Source: Zygnema cylindricum (Eukaryota > Streptophyta > Zygnematophyceae > Zygnematales > Zygnemataceae). Taken from it: a stretch of 64,000 bases of DNA. The translations under genes were made by a program, and so were the position numbers. Within the stretch, counting starts at the first letter, position 1; every line of letters begins with the position of its first letter. The stretch covers positions 250,001 to 314,000 of the forward strand of contig JBBHKE010003397.1 in assembly GCA_037447655.1 (NCBI GenBank), written 5' to 3'. Below are positions 14,001 through 23,772 of the stretch, piece after piece. The notes under the pieces are model-generated. The model was not told the origin of the DNA. It was given only the letters and a program-made list of their open reading frames with translations, and searched no databases.

Positions 14001-14931
14001 AGCAAATAGCGGCTAATACAGCTTCTATGGCTCCTTACAACGTTACTCGTACAGCTTCAGGTAAAAAAAAAATGAGCTTCTGGTACTTTTTTCTTCACAA
14101 AATTGTCTTTAATAAACTTGCTTACTGAACATTTTCTTGTCAGAATCATGGCTCTGAAATTGATGAGGTTTCTCCTTTCTTTTTGGTTTGATATTTGAGG
14201 TGTTTCTTTGAAAATGGTTTTTTTTTTCTTAGTCTAGAAAGAAAACTAGAAGTAAGAGAATGGAGTAATGATAACAAAAACGTTAATAAATTTAATCCCT
14301 CGTGTTATTAGCTTCATACGAATAAAACACACCAATTGCATTGAAATTAATGATTCTTATTTACAATAATTGTAAATTTCATCCTGTCGAGTTTGAGTTG
14401 AACTTTTAAGGTTGTAAATGTCTGATCTACAATAACCTGTACTTAATTCCTGTACTTTTTTACCTTTATCGCGATAATCCTAATTTCACTCGTCAATGTT
14501 GGTTCAAATATTTAAAAATGCAATAATTTAATTTAAAATAAGAGGAAGAGAAAGTACACCTAGTTGCACCTGTCCAATAATTGTAAAATCCTCAAAAATG
14601 TGTGAACCTCGCAACTGATTCCCCACTTTAATTGGTGTATTATTAGACACTTAAGTTCTTTCTTCTTAACTATTGCGTTTTTTTCAGTAACTTTTGTAAG
14701 AAATATGCGAGCTTATTGTTTTCTTTTTCCCTTATGATTTTATCCCTGCTGTTTTGATTTATTTTTTTCTGAATCCAAATATTTCTTCAAATTTCAGGTG
14801 GGGAAAACAGAAGTCTGAGCGGAAGCTCAATTTCGGAACAAAATCAGGACGCGAGTCCCGGTGCTTCTGTCCAAAATCTCGACCCTTCGTCCAGAACTCC
14901 TGTAATTAACTTGGATTCGGATGAAGAGTAA
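112..14931 (+). CDS. MOM1-like: MOM1-like SNF2/CHD3-related chromatin silencing protein, 3' part (8 exons, 5' end outside window)
   Basis: Probable homologue of MORPHEUS' MOLECULE 1, a nuclear plant protein that maintains transcriptional silencing. Exons traced by splice sites: 112-208, 979-1161, 1646-1915, 3125-4516, 5000-5095, 6893-10792, 12986-14060, 14798-14931. All phases agree, giving about 2381 codons and a TAA stop. Exon 1 ends in RQLRK and exon 2 opens CCDHPYL, recreating the MOM1/CHD3 'LRKCCDHPY' block. Exon 3 holds helicase motifs IV-V (TKACSLGLDL, DSSWNPQRD). Exons 5-6 join into a block ending AAADLHYNLDHQSS that resembles the conserved MOM1 'LCWTAASLLKHKxDH' region. The C-terminal third is coiled coil, then a Gln/Pro/Ser-rich tail ending VINLDSDEE. 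Helicase motif VI is degenerate, as expected for a catalytically impaired MOM1-type protein. The gene start and the N-terminal helicase lobe lie upstream of the window. A diverged CHD3-type remodeller is the alternative. Confidence 0.82.
3125..4516 (+). CDS. MOM1-like exon 4: helicase motif VI region and acidic/basic linker
   Basis: Opens in phase 0 right after TTTTTCCAG with ALARAFPNPKEKELMVYRLFTSLSLEERVLGLAS. This aligns in position with the canonical 'ALxRAHRIGQxxxVxVYRLxTxxTVEE' segment, but the IGQ core is replaced by FPNPKEK. A later REFWQWLAEE resembles the FWxKLL element that follows the helicase in MOM1 proteins. The remainder (about residues 110-460 of the exon) is Glu/Lys-rich and looks disordered. 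The exon ends ILNLP before GTAAGA, phase 0. Confidence 0.78.
5000..5095 (+). CDS. MOM1-like exon 5 (32 codons)
   Basis: Short phase 0-0 exon between TTTGACAG and GTTAGT, reading ENVEELGNKLVMGVLNW..AIALAM. It joins directly to CWQAAADLHYNLDH in the next exon, giving the conserved post-helicase helical region of MOM1-like proteins ('ALEISLCWTAASLLKHK'). Identification rests on this junction. Confidence 0.7.
5647..6505 (+). repeat. Giant (CTGCA)n pentanucleotide array inside a MOM1-like intron
   Basis: About 860 bp of uninterrupted 5-bp periodicity. The left edge is TATAC-type units, then a nearly pure CTGCA core at about 5689-6235 (variants near 5717 and 5752), then alternating CTGCA/CTCCA at 6235-6415, CTCCA at about 6420-6470 and CTACA to 6505. 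Because 5 and 3 are coprime and neither strand's unit creates a stop, long open frames appear on both strands. They encode only LHCTA- or CSAVQ-type periodic peptides and are not genes. Confidence 0.95.
6893..10792 (+). CDS. MOM1-like exon 6: 3.9-kb low-complexity exon
   Basis: Phase 0-0 exon of 1300 codons between CTTGCTGTGCAG and GTTAGT. The first 40 residues complete the MOM1 post-helicase block (AAADLHYNLDHQSSHELVKD). After that the protein is Glu/Lys/Gln/Val-rich with internal repeats: a tandem duplication of about 62 residues (7768-8139), about 25 degenerate ENQKSV-type hexapeptides (8140-8625) and Glu/Arg-rich IQEERxQE runs (9290-9450). The end (DPLVVEEMLVKEQQRIAERALKQE) begins the coiled coil that continues in exon 7. 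An exon this long and repetitive between conserved ends suggests a fast-evolving disordered scaffold. Confidence 0.78.
7768..8139 (+). repeat. In-frame tandem duplication (about 186 bp) within MOM1-like exon 6
   Basis: Units 7768-7953 and 7954-8139 both encode NESKKG(F/L)LRGVCQF...VENQKSE. They are nearly identical, differing by a few substitutions and one 3-base insertion (an extra Glu). Frame is kept. Confidence 0.9.
8140..8625 (+). repeat. 18-bp hexapeptide repeat tract (ENQKSV-type) in MOM1-like exon 6
   Basis: Degenerate 18-bp units encode variants of (E/V)(N/D/S/G)QK(S/T)V. The last four units, near 8540-8610, are almost exact (VENQKS), showing recent local expansion. Confidence 0.85.
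11002..11090 (+). repeat. (TC)n microsatellite in MOM1-like intron 6
   Basis: About 89 bp of pure TC dinucleotide, flanked by looser CT-rich sequence from about 10935. It lies between exons 6 and 7; frames crossing it encode only Leu-Ser or Arg-Glu runs. Confidence 0.95.
12213..12638 (+). mobile_element. hAT-type MITE, copy 1 (426 bp, 8-bp TSD)
   Basis: Begins TAGTGTTGGGTATCG and ends with its reverse complement CGATACCCAACACTA. It is flanked by an exact 8-bp target duplication, GCTGTTAT (12205-12212 and 12639-12646). The inside is dense in CGATATATCG palindromes, with a poly-C/poly-G hairpin at 12413-12446. 8-bp duplications and TAG-starting termini are typical of hAT elements. There is no coding capacity. 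It sits in MOM1-like intron 6. Confidence 0.93.
12986..14060 (+). CDS. MOM1-like exon 7: coiled coil and Gln/Pro/Ser-rich tail
   Basis: Begins after TTTTGCAG with IERERVQRFTEKDQTIRSARSEI, and about 80 residues show heptad-like charge and Leu/Ile spacing. In MOM1 the equivalent C-terminal segment (CMM2) is a dimerising coiled coil. The remaining about 270 residues are rich in Gln, Pro, Ser and Asn. It ends in phase 1 before GTAAAA. Confidence 0.72.
14798..14931 (+). CDS. MOM1-like terminal exon with SIM-like C-terminus
   Basis: Enters with two bases completing a Gly codon after ATTTCAG and encodes 43 more residues ending PVINLDSDEE then TAA. The hydrophobic core followed by Asp/Ser/Glu fits the SUMO-interaction-motif pattern. 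The split-codon join to exon 7 supports the assignment. Confidence 0.7.
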
Positions 14932-16079
14932 CGATGGACCTTAACAAAATAAAAATGGTTTTAGTTGAAAAGGCGTTAGTGATAAGTTTTTTAGTGGCAA
15001 GGGTTTCAGTGACAAGGTGACGCTTTTTCTGTCCCGGTAACATTTGTAAAACGCAGAAACAGAAATTATATAGGTAACATTCTTTGGGTTTGGATGGGAG
15101 ATAAGACTTTAAATTTAGGCATTCTTTATGCAGACAGTTGAAATTGGCGTTTTTATTTTGTCATCGTCGCCTCTTTCAGCTTTTGTACATAAACAACCCA
15201 TACGCACAAGAGTGCCCTGCAAATGACCAGAAAAAAAGGTAGAGTAGGTATTAATTGTTTATTTTTGTTCCGTTTAGTTGAATGAATGTGTCTGATTTGA
15301 GCATGAAAGTGAAAGTTCTACCGATTTATCCTTTTGGCAAAATTTTACTACAGTTTTCATGGAAAAACTTGATAATTATAGTAGTGATGTAAGATACCAA
15401 ATGAGATTGAACCAATAAACATGAGTATGTTTCTAACTTATGTTTCCTAAAAGTGCACATAGTACAAACTTGCACAAGGCACCACAGAAGCTATACTGAG
15501 TATAGCTCGACTATTCCTCACCATTACTGTGTTCCATATTACTGATGAAATGACATATTTATTGCCCTTTAAATGGATCATCTATTTCTTTAGGTGAACT
15601 GTCATGGTGAGCGATTCAAATATTGTCAAATGAATTTGATTCGAGGAATCAGACATTGACATAAGCCTCTGATAGCTCAAATCAGAAGGGCTGCATGCAT
15701 GGTCTATGGCTATCGCAGGGAAGCCAGTTTATCAAAGTATCGATGAATTGTCTGTTGGTGATACAATTGGGGAAATCTGCTTTGACAATGAAACATATGC
15801 TTGTATTAATTGTTTATGTACAGAAAAAACTGTTAGTTCGTATGCAGTACATAAAGTCTGGCCTTTAGTACAAGGTCAACGCCAGAGGCAGTAGGTATTT
15901 CAGATAAGGCATTTAAATACCACCCGACGGGTCACGCTAAATCCGTCCCGTGGGATAAACCCTTTCACTGGAAACTTAAACGGTGGTGTAACCTAATATT
16001 TGCAAGTTGGGCTGGATGTGAAACTAAAACTGAAACTAAAAGGACGATGTGAAATCGACAGTCAGCACCTAAGTGGAGT
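14932..16079. other. 3' flank of the MOM1-like gene; no gene recognised
   Basis: AT-rich. The first few hundred bases are probably 3' UTR. A short plus-strand frame at 15706-15894 (about 60 residues) has no recognisable motif and I do not call it a gene. Confidence 0.5.
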
Positions 16080-16790
16080 ATTGGGGTCTGAATGGACATG
16101 GGATATCGGACGGACGGGGGGATTTAGGTCAGGAGCTGGAAGGCTGAGTTCTTGATTGGAGCACGAACGCCGGTGTTACGGCGATATGGACCGAAGAGAT
16201 ATGTACAAAGACCGGGGTCCAGGTAGGGCCACGCATATGATTTAATGGAACTCAAAAGGCTTTAGAGAGGCACGGGAGGATCGGTACAGATCCGCGTGCT
16301 TTCGGGACTTGGAGGTGTTCCCGAGGATTTTATGACCGTATGGGAATTCTCGAGGGTACGTCGATCAACGATCGGGAGTAAAGGGACAAACGGGAACCAC
16401 AGTCTTTGGAGACCCCGGATCCTACTGTCAAGGAGTCCAGAGCCCAACAGAAATCTTGCGTCGTTGTCCGGACACAACGTTCCACTAAAGGGGATGGCTC
16501 TTGAGGGTTTCAAGGCATACATCACCCCGTCGGTCCTCGGACCATACGGGAAGGCGACGGAGCAATTAGAGGATGACACGACGTACTCTCGGGCTCTCCA
16601 AGTGTCATAGGTTGGAGGGGAACAACCTCCTACGGATGGGAAATTCATAGGGATTAGATGACAGAACCACCTTGCGACATTCACGAGGTCGCCCCTCCTT
16701 GTATTTAAGGGGGCGTCTTTGGAACGTCGCCACCTAGCGACCCATAGACATAACCCATACATAGTGTGATATCGCTTAGACATTGTTGCA
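16080..16790. other. GC-richer non-coding block, possible retroelement LTR remnant
   Basis: Base composition is visibly richer in G and C than the surroundings, with CpG-containing words throughout. A TATTTAAG TATA-like word lies near 16701. Open frames exist on both strands (for example 16262-16783 minus), but no protein family is recognisable. Composition and a lone TATA-like word are the only reasons to suspect an LTR; no partner copy was found in the window. Confidence 0.3.
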
Positions 16791-19329
16791 GCTTTAGGAA
16801 CTGTGGCTTTAGCGTGGAAAGGATTGTGGCTATAGCGTGGAAAGGATTGTCACGGATGTAACAAAAGATTCACGTGCCAGGGTCTCACCTGGCAGTATAG
16901 GAGCTTGTGGTAGAGCTTGGAATAACCTCTCAGTAGGGGCAAGTCGGACCTTAGGTTATATGTGTTTGACACATTAAACGTATATGAGGGTTTGAAACAC
17001 TAGAATGTGGTCACGTGTAAGAGTTTGTGGTCCCTACTTAGGGATTATTGCTTTGCTAGAGGAATTGTTTTTGGAGTTCCATCTCCACTAAAGAGATTTA
17101 AACTCCACGTTTGTTTTTTTCGTCTTCTTTCATCATACTTTGTTATTGCCGACATGCATACTGTGTATAGATTGTTGGTGCATATTGGTTAGTATGTTCT
17201 TAGATCACTCCTCATTTAGAGCATCGAATTACGAGGCATAAGAAAAAGGGGAACATTCATTATCTTTCACCTTTGCTCTAAGGGACGCCCTAAGGATGTT
17301 CTTGACAATTGAAAGTAGAACACTTTCGCTAGGAGCCCAATATATTCAAAGGCTTTTGTCTACGATTTTCGGTGGCATAATTCTGCCTAGAATTCGGAGC
17401 TCCAGATCTAGGTTCACACTAGTGTGTCACTGTTGTTTTTTGGTCACTTAGACCGTGTAAACACCGAAGATTAGTCCCTCACGATGAGCCCTGTAGTCCA
17501 ATGAGCAGCCAAGAATGAATGATAACAAATACCCTCATCCTCTTACCAAACTTATGACACCTCAAGATGACTCTTTTAGATTTACACATAAAAAAGGACA
17601 ACAAGCTTAACAATACTCAACACATGAGGAAAGCATACACTCAACAATAACAATATAATTTAGTCATGATCTAACCTCACACTTTTTATTTGGCCCAATT
17701 TGGATTTTTCGCTTGTTTCGGTTGGAATATTTCTTGCTTTGCCACCACGACGAGATAACTCTTGTAGGGAATGTTATAAAGAATAGAGAGCCTAGTGGCT
17801 ACCTCTTGGCTTAGCATTCTTATCCAAAAGAACATTTTCAAAAGTCTTTATTTTAAAATAAATTATTAAAAAAACCAAATTTTATTTTATAAAAAAAAAA
17901 CATTTTGTTTTTGTTTACTTATTTCTTGCTTTCACTCCTTTTCTTCTTTCTTGATGCCACTCTATTTCTGTTTTGAAGATGTAGGTCAACATTGGTGTCA
18001 TATTTTAGGGTTAATCTGCAAAATTAGGGTTAATCTGCAGAATTACTGCAGATTTATGGTTTTTGCAGATTTTGGGTTTATTTTTTGTTATTATTGACCC
18101 TAGGTCAGCATCATACTATTTCGTGGTCGCAGATTCTTGGTTTTCGCAGCGTGGGATTAGGGTTTGGGAAACCGGTTGCCTAATTCCACAGTATTGTGTT
18201 TTATCTTGATTTTTTCCCCAATATTTCTTATCTTTCTTTCTTTCGTTGCAACTTCTTTTGCTATCTAGTTGATGTTTGGTTTGTGTTAGATTTGATATTT
18301 TCTTTCCTTCTACTAAATTTTATCATTCGAAAAACCTAGAAAAAAAAAGATACTTAATATACTAGTGTTGCACTAATTATAACCTAAAATTATCAATGCT
18401 TTATAGTTGGGTATAGCGTGGCATAGCGCTAATACGCATACCCTAGCAGGATACTAATTGCTTTGGTGTTGAGTTGTGATTCTAGGCACGATTATTCGGT
18501 ACCGGAGCGGATTCCATTCTCGAGGACTCTACAAAATGCGACTTGCTCCAAACAAGTCCGTTTCACTTTTAGTACTCACCAGAGTATTAAAGGTGTTTAT
18601 AAGTATCCCGATGCCTTGCGGGTGCAACAGCGTCACGTTATACTATGGACACTCGTGTAGGGGTTCGGTGTGGATTGGTTCCATTACGATCCTTCCTGAT
18701 TGAGCATTTGCATTTTTCTTACTTTCCCTACATGTTATCTGGCCATGAGTGGCCTTGAGGTTTTCCTCTGACTAACTGGAGTGGAATTTCTTCCTAGATC
18801 TTACCGTGGGTGGCACAATATAGACGCTTTCTCTTTGTGCTACTGTAGATCTATACCAAAAGGTGTCTAGATAGCTTTGTGTTTGTTTTATAGATCTGGC
18901 CCTTCAACCTTGCCCCATAGTTTGCAGGGTAGAGGTTTTGGTATTTCGGCTTCGTGCTAGATCTCACCACCAGGTCTTGCTAGGGAATTTGTGTGTAACT
19001 TATTTTGTGTGGATTGGCGTGTCATTTGATGCACTTCGGTTAGGCCGTTCAAAACTTCTAGTAAAAACCAAGGGTTTTCTCTTTGTTTATGCCCACGGAT
19101 TGGGATAAGTTACGTTATCAATCCGAATCTACCCGTGATGGGACATTTTTACATCCATCGTTGTTAGATTTTTCTAGTTTCTTAGAGTTTATAGATGCAC
19201 CAGTTTTAGTTGCGGCCCGTATAATTCTAAATCCCCCATTAGACTACAGAATTGAAGAAGCCTCTAGGCAATTTTTGACTAACCGACTTACAACTAAGAC
19301 CACTGCTACCCAAGCAGGCAAATAGACAA
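16791..19329. other. Intergenic, no gene recognised
   Basis: Contains a short imperfect tandem repeat at about 16795-16855 (TAGCGTGGAAAGGATTGT units) and short repeated words around 18006-18045 (AGGGTTAATCTGCA). The frame at 19083-19325 has no motif I recognise. Probably decayed repeat sequence. Confidence 0.4.
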
Positions 19330-20113
19330 TTTGACTGCTTCCCTCTGCAGTTTGGACTCTGCTGAGTCCGCTGCGAAAAGAATCACAGAAAACTCTTGTC
19401 TGCTGCAAAAAGAATCACAGAAAATGCCCAACCAGGCGATTAATTATCAAGTGGCAAAGATGCCAAGCTTTATACAAACTCTCTGGGAGAGAGGCGACTA
19501 CCTCCTAAATTTTGTAAGTCCTCAACCCCTCTCACAACTCCTATCTGTTGAAGTACGCTCCAATCTGAAGACTGTATAGTACATTAAGGTTACATGGTCG
19601 ATATCTTTCCTGTACGCCCTGTGTATGACAAGGCCATTGAGTGGACATCTGTTTCTTTTGCACTAGTCCTCATGCTCCTCGTAATTCGCGCTTCCCAATA
19701 CTATCTTGCCACGTGGCACCGCTTGAAAACCGCCAAAGCGCCCATTTTGAGATATCGGTGATCAAATGTATATACACGGTTCGGATTCGCGTCTGTGCAT
19801 GAATTGTTTCACATGCGCCTCGTCGCCAGTTTGGTGCGAATTAGTCGTTGTGTCACTGTTTAAGTATTCGTGAAACCTATCAAGTGTATAGTTTTTTTAA
19901 TGACTTAATGGTTAAGGTGCCCGGCTATATGGAATTCGTAGGTCGCAGGCTCAAATCCTGGTTAGGGAATATTTTGGTTAAAAATGCCCTTTACTTCATT
20001 ATGCCACCTTCTAAATAAGGCGGCAGCCATAGCGTGCCTTTGATCCTCTCTCTCTCTCTCTCTAAAGGCTAAATAAAATAGAAAAGTGAACGATTAATTA
20101 ACACTTTTCAACA
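19330..20113 (-). mobile_element. Copia family 1: 3' LTR of a minus-strand element (copy A, truncated)
   Basis: Read on the minus strand it starts TGTTGAAAAG at 20113 and runs down through the same landmarks as copy B: AATTAATnGTTCACTT, a GA/CT tract, a tRNA-like patch, GAGGCGCAT and CCACGTGG. Similarity fades near 19330, so the terminal part is lost or diverged. Confidence 0.65.
19904..19970 (+). other. tRNA-like segment with pol III A- and B-box-like words, inside the Copia LTR
   Basis: TTAATGGTTAAGG (19905-19917) resembles a tRNA A box and GGCTCAAATCC (19948-19958) a B box, about 30 bases apart. A diverged copy lies at 21635-21690 in LTR copy B. No acceptor stem can be formed with confidence, so this is not a functional tRNA gene. 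A tRNA-derived SINE caught in the LTR or chance similarity are both possible. Confidence 0.4.
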
Positions 20114-20264
20114 CAGACCTAACAAATACATAATAGAACCTTTAATTTCTACACTCATCACGCTTCAGCCAATCAAATCCTGCAAAGAATGCTTCGACAC
20201 TTGGATTTCCTCACCTAAGTTTTGTGGTGCTCTCTTTCATTAAAATCATTTCCATTGTATTAAC

Positions 20265-20923
20265 CTACTTCCAATTGCTATCTCCTATATCCTCCAATCG
20301 GTTAATGATATTCTCATACTCTTCTAGTAGTTTCATAATCAATGTATTTACTCTTTGTCTTTCAGACCATGAGTTACCTGCACTTTCTAGTTCTCCAAAT
20401 AATGCTCCTAAATCATTGCAATAACCATTCATACTTCCTCCTTTATAAGTATAGGTTGCAATCTTATTTTTTGCTAGCTGTTGCTGCTGCAATGATCCAC
20501 TCTTGTATTTTTCAACTAGTGATACCCAAATATGAGTAGAAGACCTGACATGCATAAAGGGAATGGCAATGCCCTTCACTAAAATTTTGAGAATTATAAG
20601 CTTAACAACCTTCTTGTTATAGTTCCACTTTTCATACTCTGTCGTTCGGTCTGACTCTTTGTCACCATTGCTAGTGGTGTTGCACCCGATATTGTTCTTG
20701 ACAATGGAGTCCCTAGTGATGCGACTCCTCCTTTTTCTCCTTCCATGACAATTTCCTCCCTTTCCTCGTCATCATTGGTGATAGTGGTAGATGTTCTGGC
20801 GGTTGTAGTGGTCGAGGTGCCAGAAAAACGTGTTCCTCCAAACCGCGGTAGAGGTGGGCATCGAATTTGTTGGGACACTTTGCCCCATAGGTGCTTCTCA
20901 AAGAGTTCTCCCTCCATCATCAT
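20265..20923 (-). pseudogene. Copia gag remnant (UBN2-type), minus strand
   Basis: Two adjacent minus-strand frames (20923-20594 and 20579-20265). The second has the pattern of the Copia gag UBN2 domain: THIWVSLVEKYKSGS, then LAKNKIATYTYKGGSM, LGALFGELESAGNSWSERQRVNTLIMKLLEEYENII. The frame is interrupted between the two parts. Only about 150 bp separate the gag end from LTR copy A, so protease, integrase, RT and RNase H are deleted. Confidence 0.8.
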
Positions 20924-20969
20924 TTCTCAATAAAGAAACTTTGATCTATCAAATATGGGCACCCTGTAG

Positions 20970-20982
20970 GGTGGGCCCATAA
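20970..20982 (-). promoter_or_regulatory. Primer binding site complementary to the tRNA-iMet anticodon region
   Basis: Two bases after the end of LTR copy B (minus strand) lies TTATGGGCCCACC. Plant initiator tRNA-Met carries GGUGGGCCCAUAA around its CAU anticodon, so 13 bases pair. This matches the half-tRNA priming known for Drosophila copia, Ty5 and Osser. The tRNA sequence is from general knowledge. Confidence 0.6.
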
Positions 20983-20984
20983 TC

Positions 20985-21763
20985 TGCAATTATGTGGTCC
21001 CACACAATGGGCACCCTATATAAAGTAACTAGGATAATTTATGCCCCTTCTTCTTTCCAAATGAATAAGTGCCACCCTGGTACACAAGTATTCTTACCAC
21101 TCTCACCCCTTTGAGGACAAGACTCCCTGAGCCGAACGCAAAAAAAATCACTGAATTTGCCCCTCGAGCAGTAAGTTATGGCTGATCAAAGATGACTTTT
21201 ATAGTTACAAGCTCTCTTAGAGAGAGGTACCGAAACTAAGTCCTGGTCCGCCTACTCACGGCTACCTACTACTAAACCCTAGTCCAATAGAAACATTGTA
21301 TACTACAAGAAGGTACAGTTACGGCCATTGTACGACATGACCTTTAAGGTGACGCTTGTCAAATCGGGAGCCATAGTTCCTCCTCTCATCTTCTCGGATA
21401 TCCAATAATTTGGCGCCATGTGGCATCGCGTGACGCTATCTCCAAAGGCCGCCAAAAGCTCATTCTCTGTGGCGGCCGCAATGACGATCGTCCGATCAAA
21501 TATATTTACACGGTTCGGATTCGCTTCCTTGCATAATTGTTTGATATGCGCCTCGTCGTTAGTTTGGTGTGAATTATTTGTCTCGTTGATGCTTATATTT
21601 ATGTCAAACTTAACGATTTCATAGGTTTATTAAGGCTTAATGGTTAAGGCGTCCGGCTAGTAGGTTGCACGTTTAATTTTGGGCTACAGCATCATTTTGG
21701 AAAATTGCCCTCTACCTCAATATGCGACCTTCTAAGTAAGGCGGTAGCCATGGCGTGTCTTTG

Positions 21764-21851
<88 letters not shown>

Positions 21852-21899
21852 GAGTCATTAGAATAGAGAAGTGAACTATTAATTACCTCTTTTCAATAA
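20985..21899 (-). mobile_element. Copia family 1: 5' LTR of the minus-strand element (copy B)
   Basis: About 915 bp, read on the minus strand from 21899 (TTATTGAAAAG, diverged from TGTTGAAAAG) to ...TTGCA at 20985. It is followed by the primer site and gag in the correct order, so it is the 5' LTR. It carries a long CT microsatellite at 21766-21850. Confidence 0.7.
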
Positions 21900-21933
21900 C
21901 TAGAATTGAAAAGTGACTAAAATTTAAGAGGAG

Positions 21934-22880
21934 TGTTGAAAAGGTAATTAATAGTTTATCTTTTTTTTTGTTTAATAAAGAGAGAGAGAGAGAGAGTCAG
22001 AGTAAAAGAATTCATGGCTGCCACGTTGGTGGCCAAGGCAGCAGACTGACGCAAAGTTTAGAATGTCACTTTACTAAAAAAAGTTGGTTTGGTGCAGATT
22101 TGTTCTTGGGTCTTGTACAAATCAGGGTAGCCTGCCAATTTATCCACTAAGTCTTGAAAAATTGTTACGATTAGTGGGCGTGATACTGTAATAAACATTC
22201 ACCCGGCGACTAAATTATTTAACTCAACTAACTAGCGAAGAGGCGCATATGAACTGACGAGATGTGACATCAAGCACGAATGCAAATCGAAACCATGTGA
22301 ATATATTGATCGGACGGTCGTCGTTGCAGCCGGAAATAACTTTTATAAAAAACCCAAAATGAAATTTTGGCGGATTTCGGAGATAGCGTCACGTGATGCC
22401 ACGTGGCATCATAATATTAGACACCGGAGAAGAAAGGAGGAACCATGGCACATGATCTAATAGGCGTCACCTAGAAGGCCATGTTGTACAATGGCCGTAC
22501 AAGAAGTACATCGGTCCATGTTGTACCTTTTTGTACGGTGCAGTCTTTCTAGTCTTTATATTGGTCTATGGTTTAGTAGTAGGTTGTTGTGATTAGACAG
22601 ACTATGCATTAGAGAAAATCAGTTGCCTCTATCTGAGAGAGCTTTTATTTATAAAGATCATTTTTTACCATGGATAACTTACTGCTCAAGTGAGCAAATT
22701 GAGTGATTCTTTTTGCGCCTGCCTCAAAGGAGTTAGGCCATGACAAAGGTGAGGGAGGTCAATTTTTTTTTGTGCATGGGTGGCACTTATTGAGTGTGAA
22801 AGTATAATGGGCAAACACTATCCTAAAGGCTTTACATAGGCTACATATTCTATGGGGTAGTGGAGACCACAAAATTTCCA
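21934..22880 (+). mobile_element. Copia family 1: plus-strand LTR (copy C)
   Basis: Starts TGTTGAAAAG at 21934, directly preceded by a purine-rich AAGAGGAG that looks like a polypurine tract. It ends near ACAAAATTTCCA. Words shared with B and D include GAGGCGCAT, CCACGTGG and AACTTACTGCTCA. No primer site follows, so it is best read as a 3' LTR. It lies head to head with copy B across 34 bp. Confidence 0.65.
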
Positions 22881-23062
22881 TAGGAAAAAGTGAATAACCG
22901 GATTAACTTAGAATGAAGCAATATGTAATATGCTTGAAATATTTTCAATGGAGATGGCCTATGGATGCACAAATCTTATGGAGTTACAAAAATAAATGAA
23001 ATGAATGATCAAAGAGGAGTAATATTATGAATGATGAGATGAGTGAGGAATAGAGAGAGTTT

Positions 23063-23772
23063 ATGGAGAGAGTTTTGTTGAGGCATATTATAGGAAGTCT
23101 GATTTACTTCACGAAATGTACTAGACCTGACATAGCTGTAGCAATTAGAGACTTGAGTAGAAGTCTTAACAATCCGAGAAAGAGAGATTATGAGGCAAGT
23201 AAGAGAGTAATGAGGTATTTGATTGGGACTCGAGAGTTATGGTTGCATCTGAGAGGGGTAAATATTGACATCACCACTTCGAGTGACGCCACCACTTGAA
23301 GTGATGCCAGTTATGGTGGTGTTCATGTTAGAAGATCTACTTCTAGATATATCTTCAAAAATTGGAAAGGATGCTTGCTGTTGGAGTAGAAAACAACGAA
23401 AACTCATTGCTCAGTCTACAATAAAGGTTGAATATATGGCTGCTTGTGCAGCAGTAAAAGAGTTGATTTGGGTGAAAAAATTGCTTCAAGAATTCGGATT
23501 GATGATGAGTGGGATCCAAAATGTCTTTTGTGATAATCAGGCTGCCATTCTTATCGCAGCCAATCCCAAACACCACTTTAAAGCAAAACACATGATTATT
23601 AAGCTAAGTTTTGTTAGAGAGACAGTGGATAATAAAATTGTCAAATTGATGTATAAACCACATAGGCAGGTGATAGCCGATATTATGACTAAATCAATCC
23701 CGTCGCCTAAAATCATTTACTGCAGAAAAGAAAGCGGTTTAGAACTTCAAAGTGGCCACGAATTAAGGGGAA
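23063..23772 (+). pseudogene. Copia RT-tail/RNase H remnant, plus strand
   Basis: Encodes the end of a Copia RT (IGSLIYFTKCTRPDIAVAI, then KRVMRYLIGTREL) and RNase H (CCWSRKQRKLIAQSTIKVEYMAACAAVKEL, CDNQAAILIAANP, the H(F)K..H region and ADIMTKSIPSPK). The frame shifts near 23270-23390 and a stop follows the SDATT stretch. Everything upstream of the RT tail is missing. A purine-rich AATTAAGGGGAA runs into the LTR at 23773. Confidence 0.88.

Noticed and set aside
16262-16783. Open frame of 173 residues on the minus strand
   Set aside because: No recognisable domain, a competing frame on the other strand, and the GC-rich composition makes long frames likely by chance.
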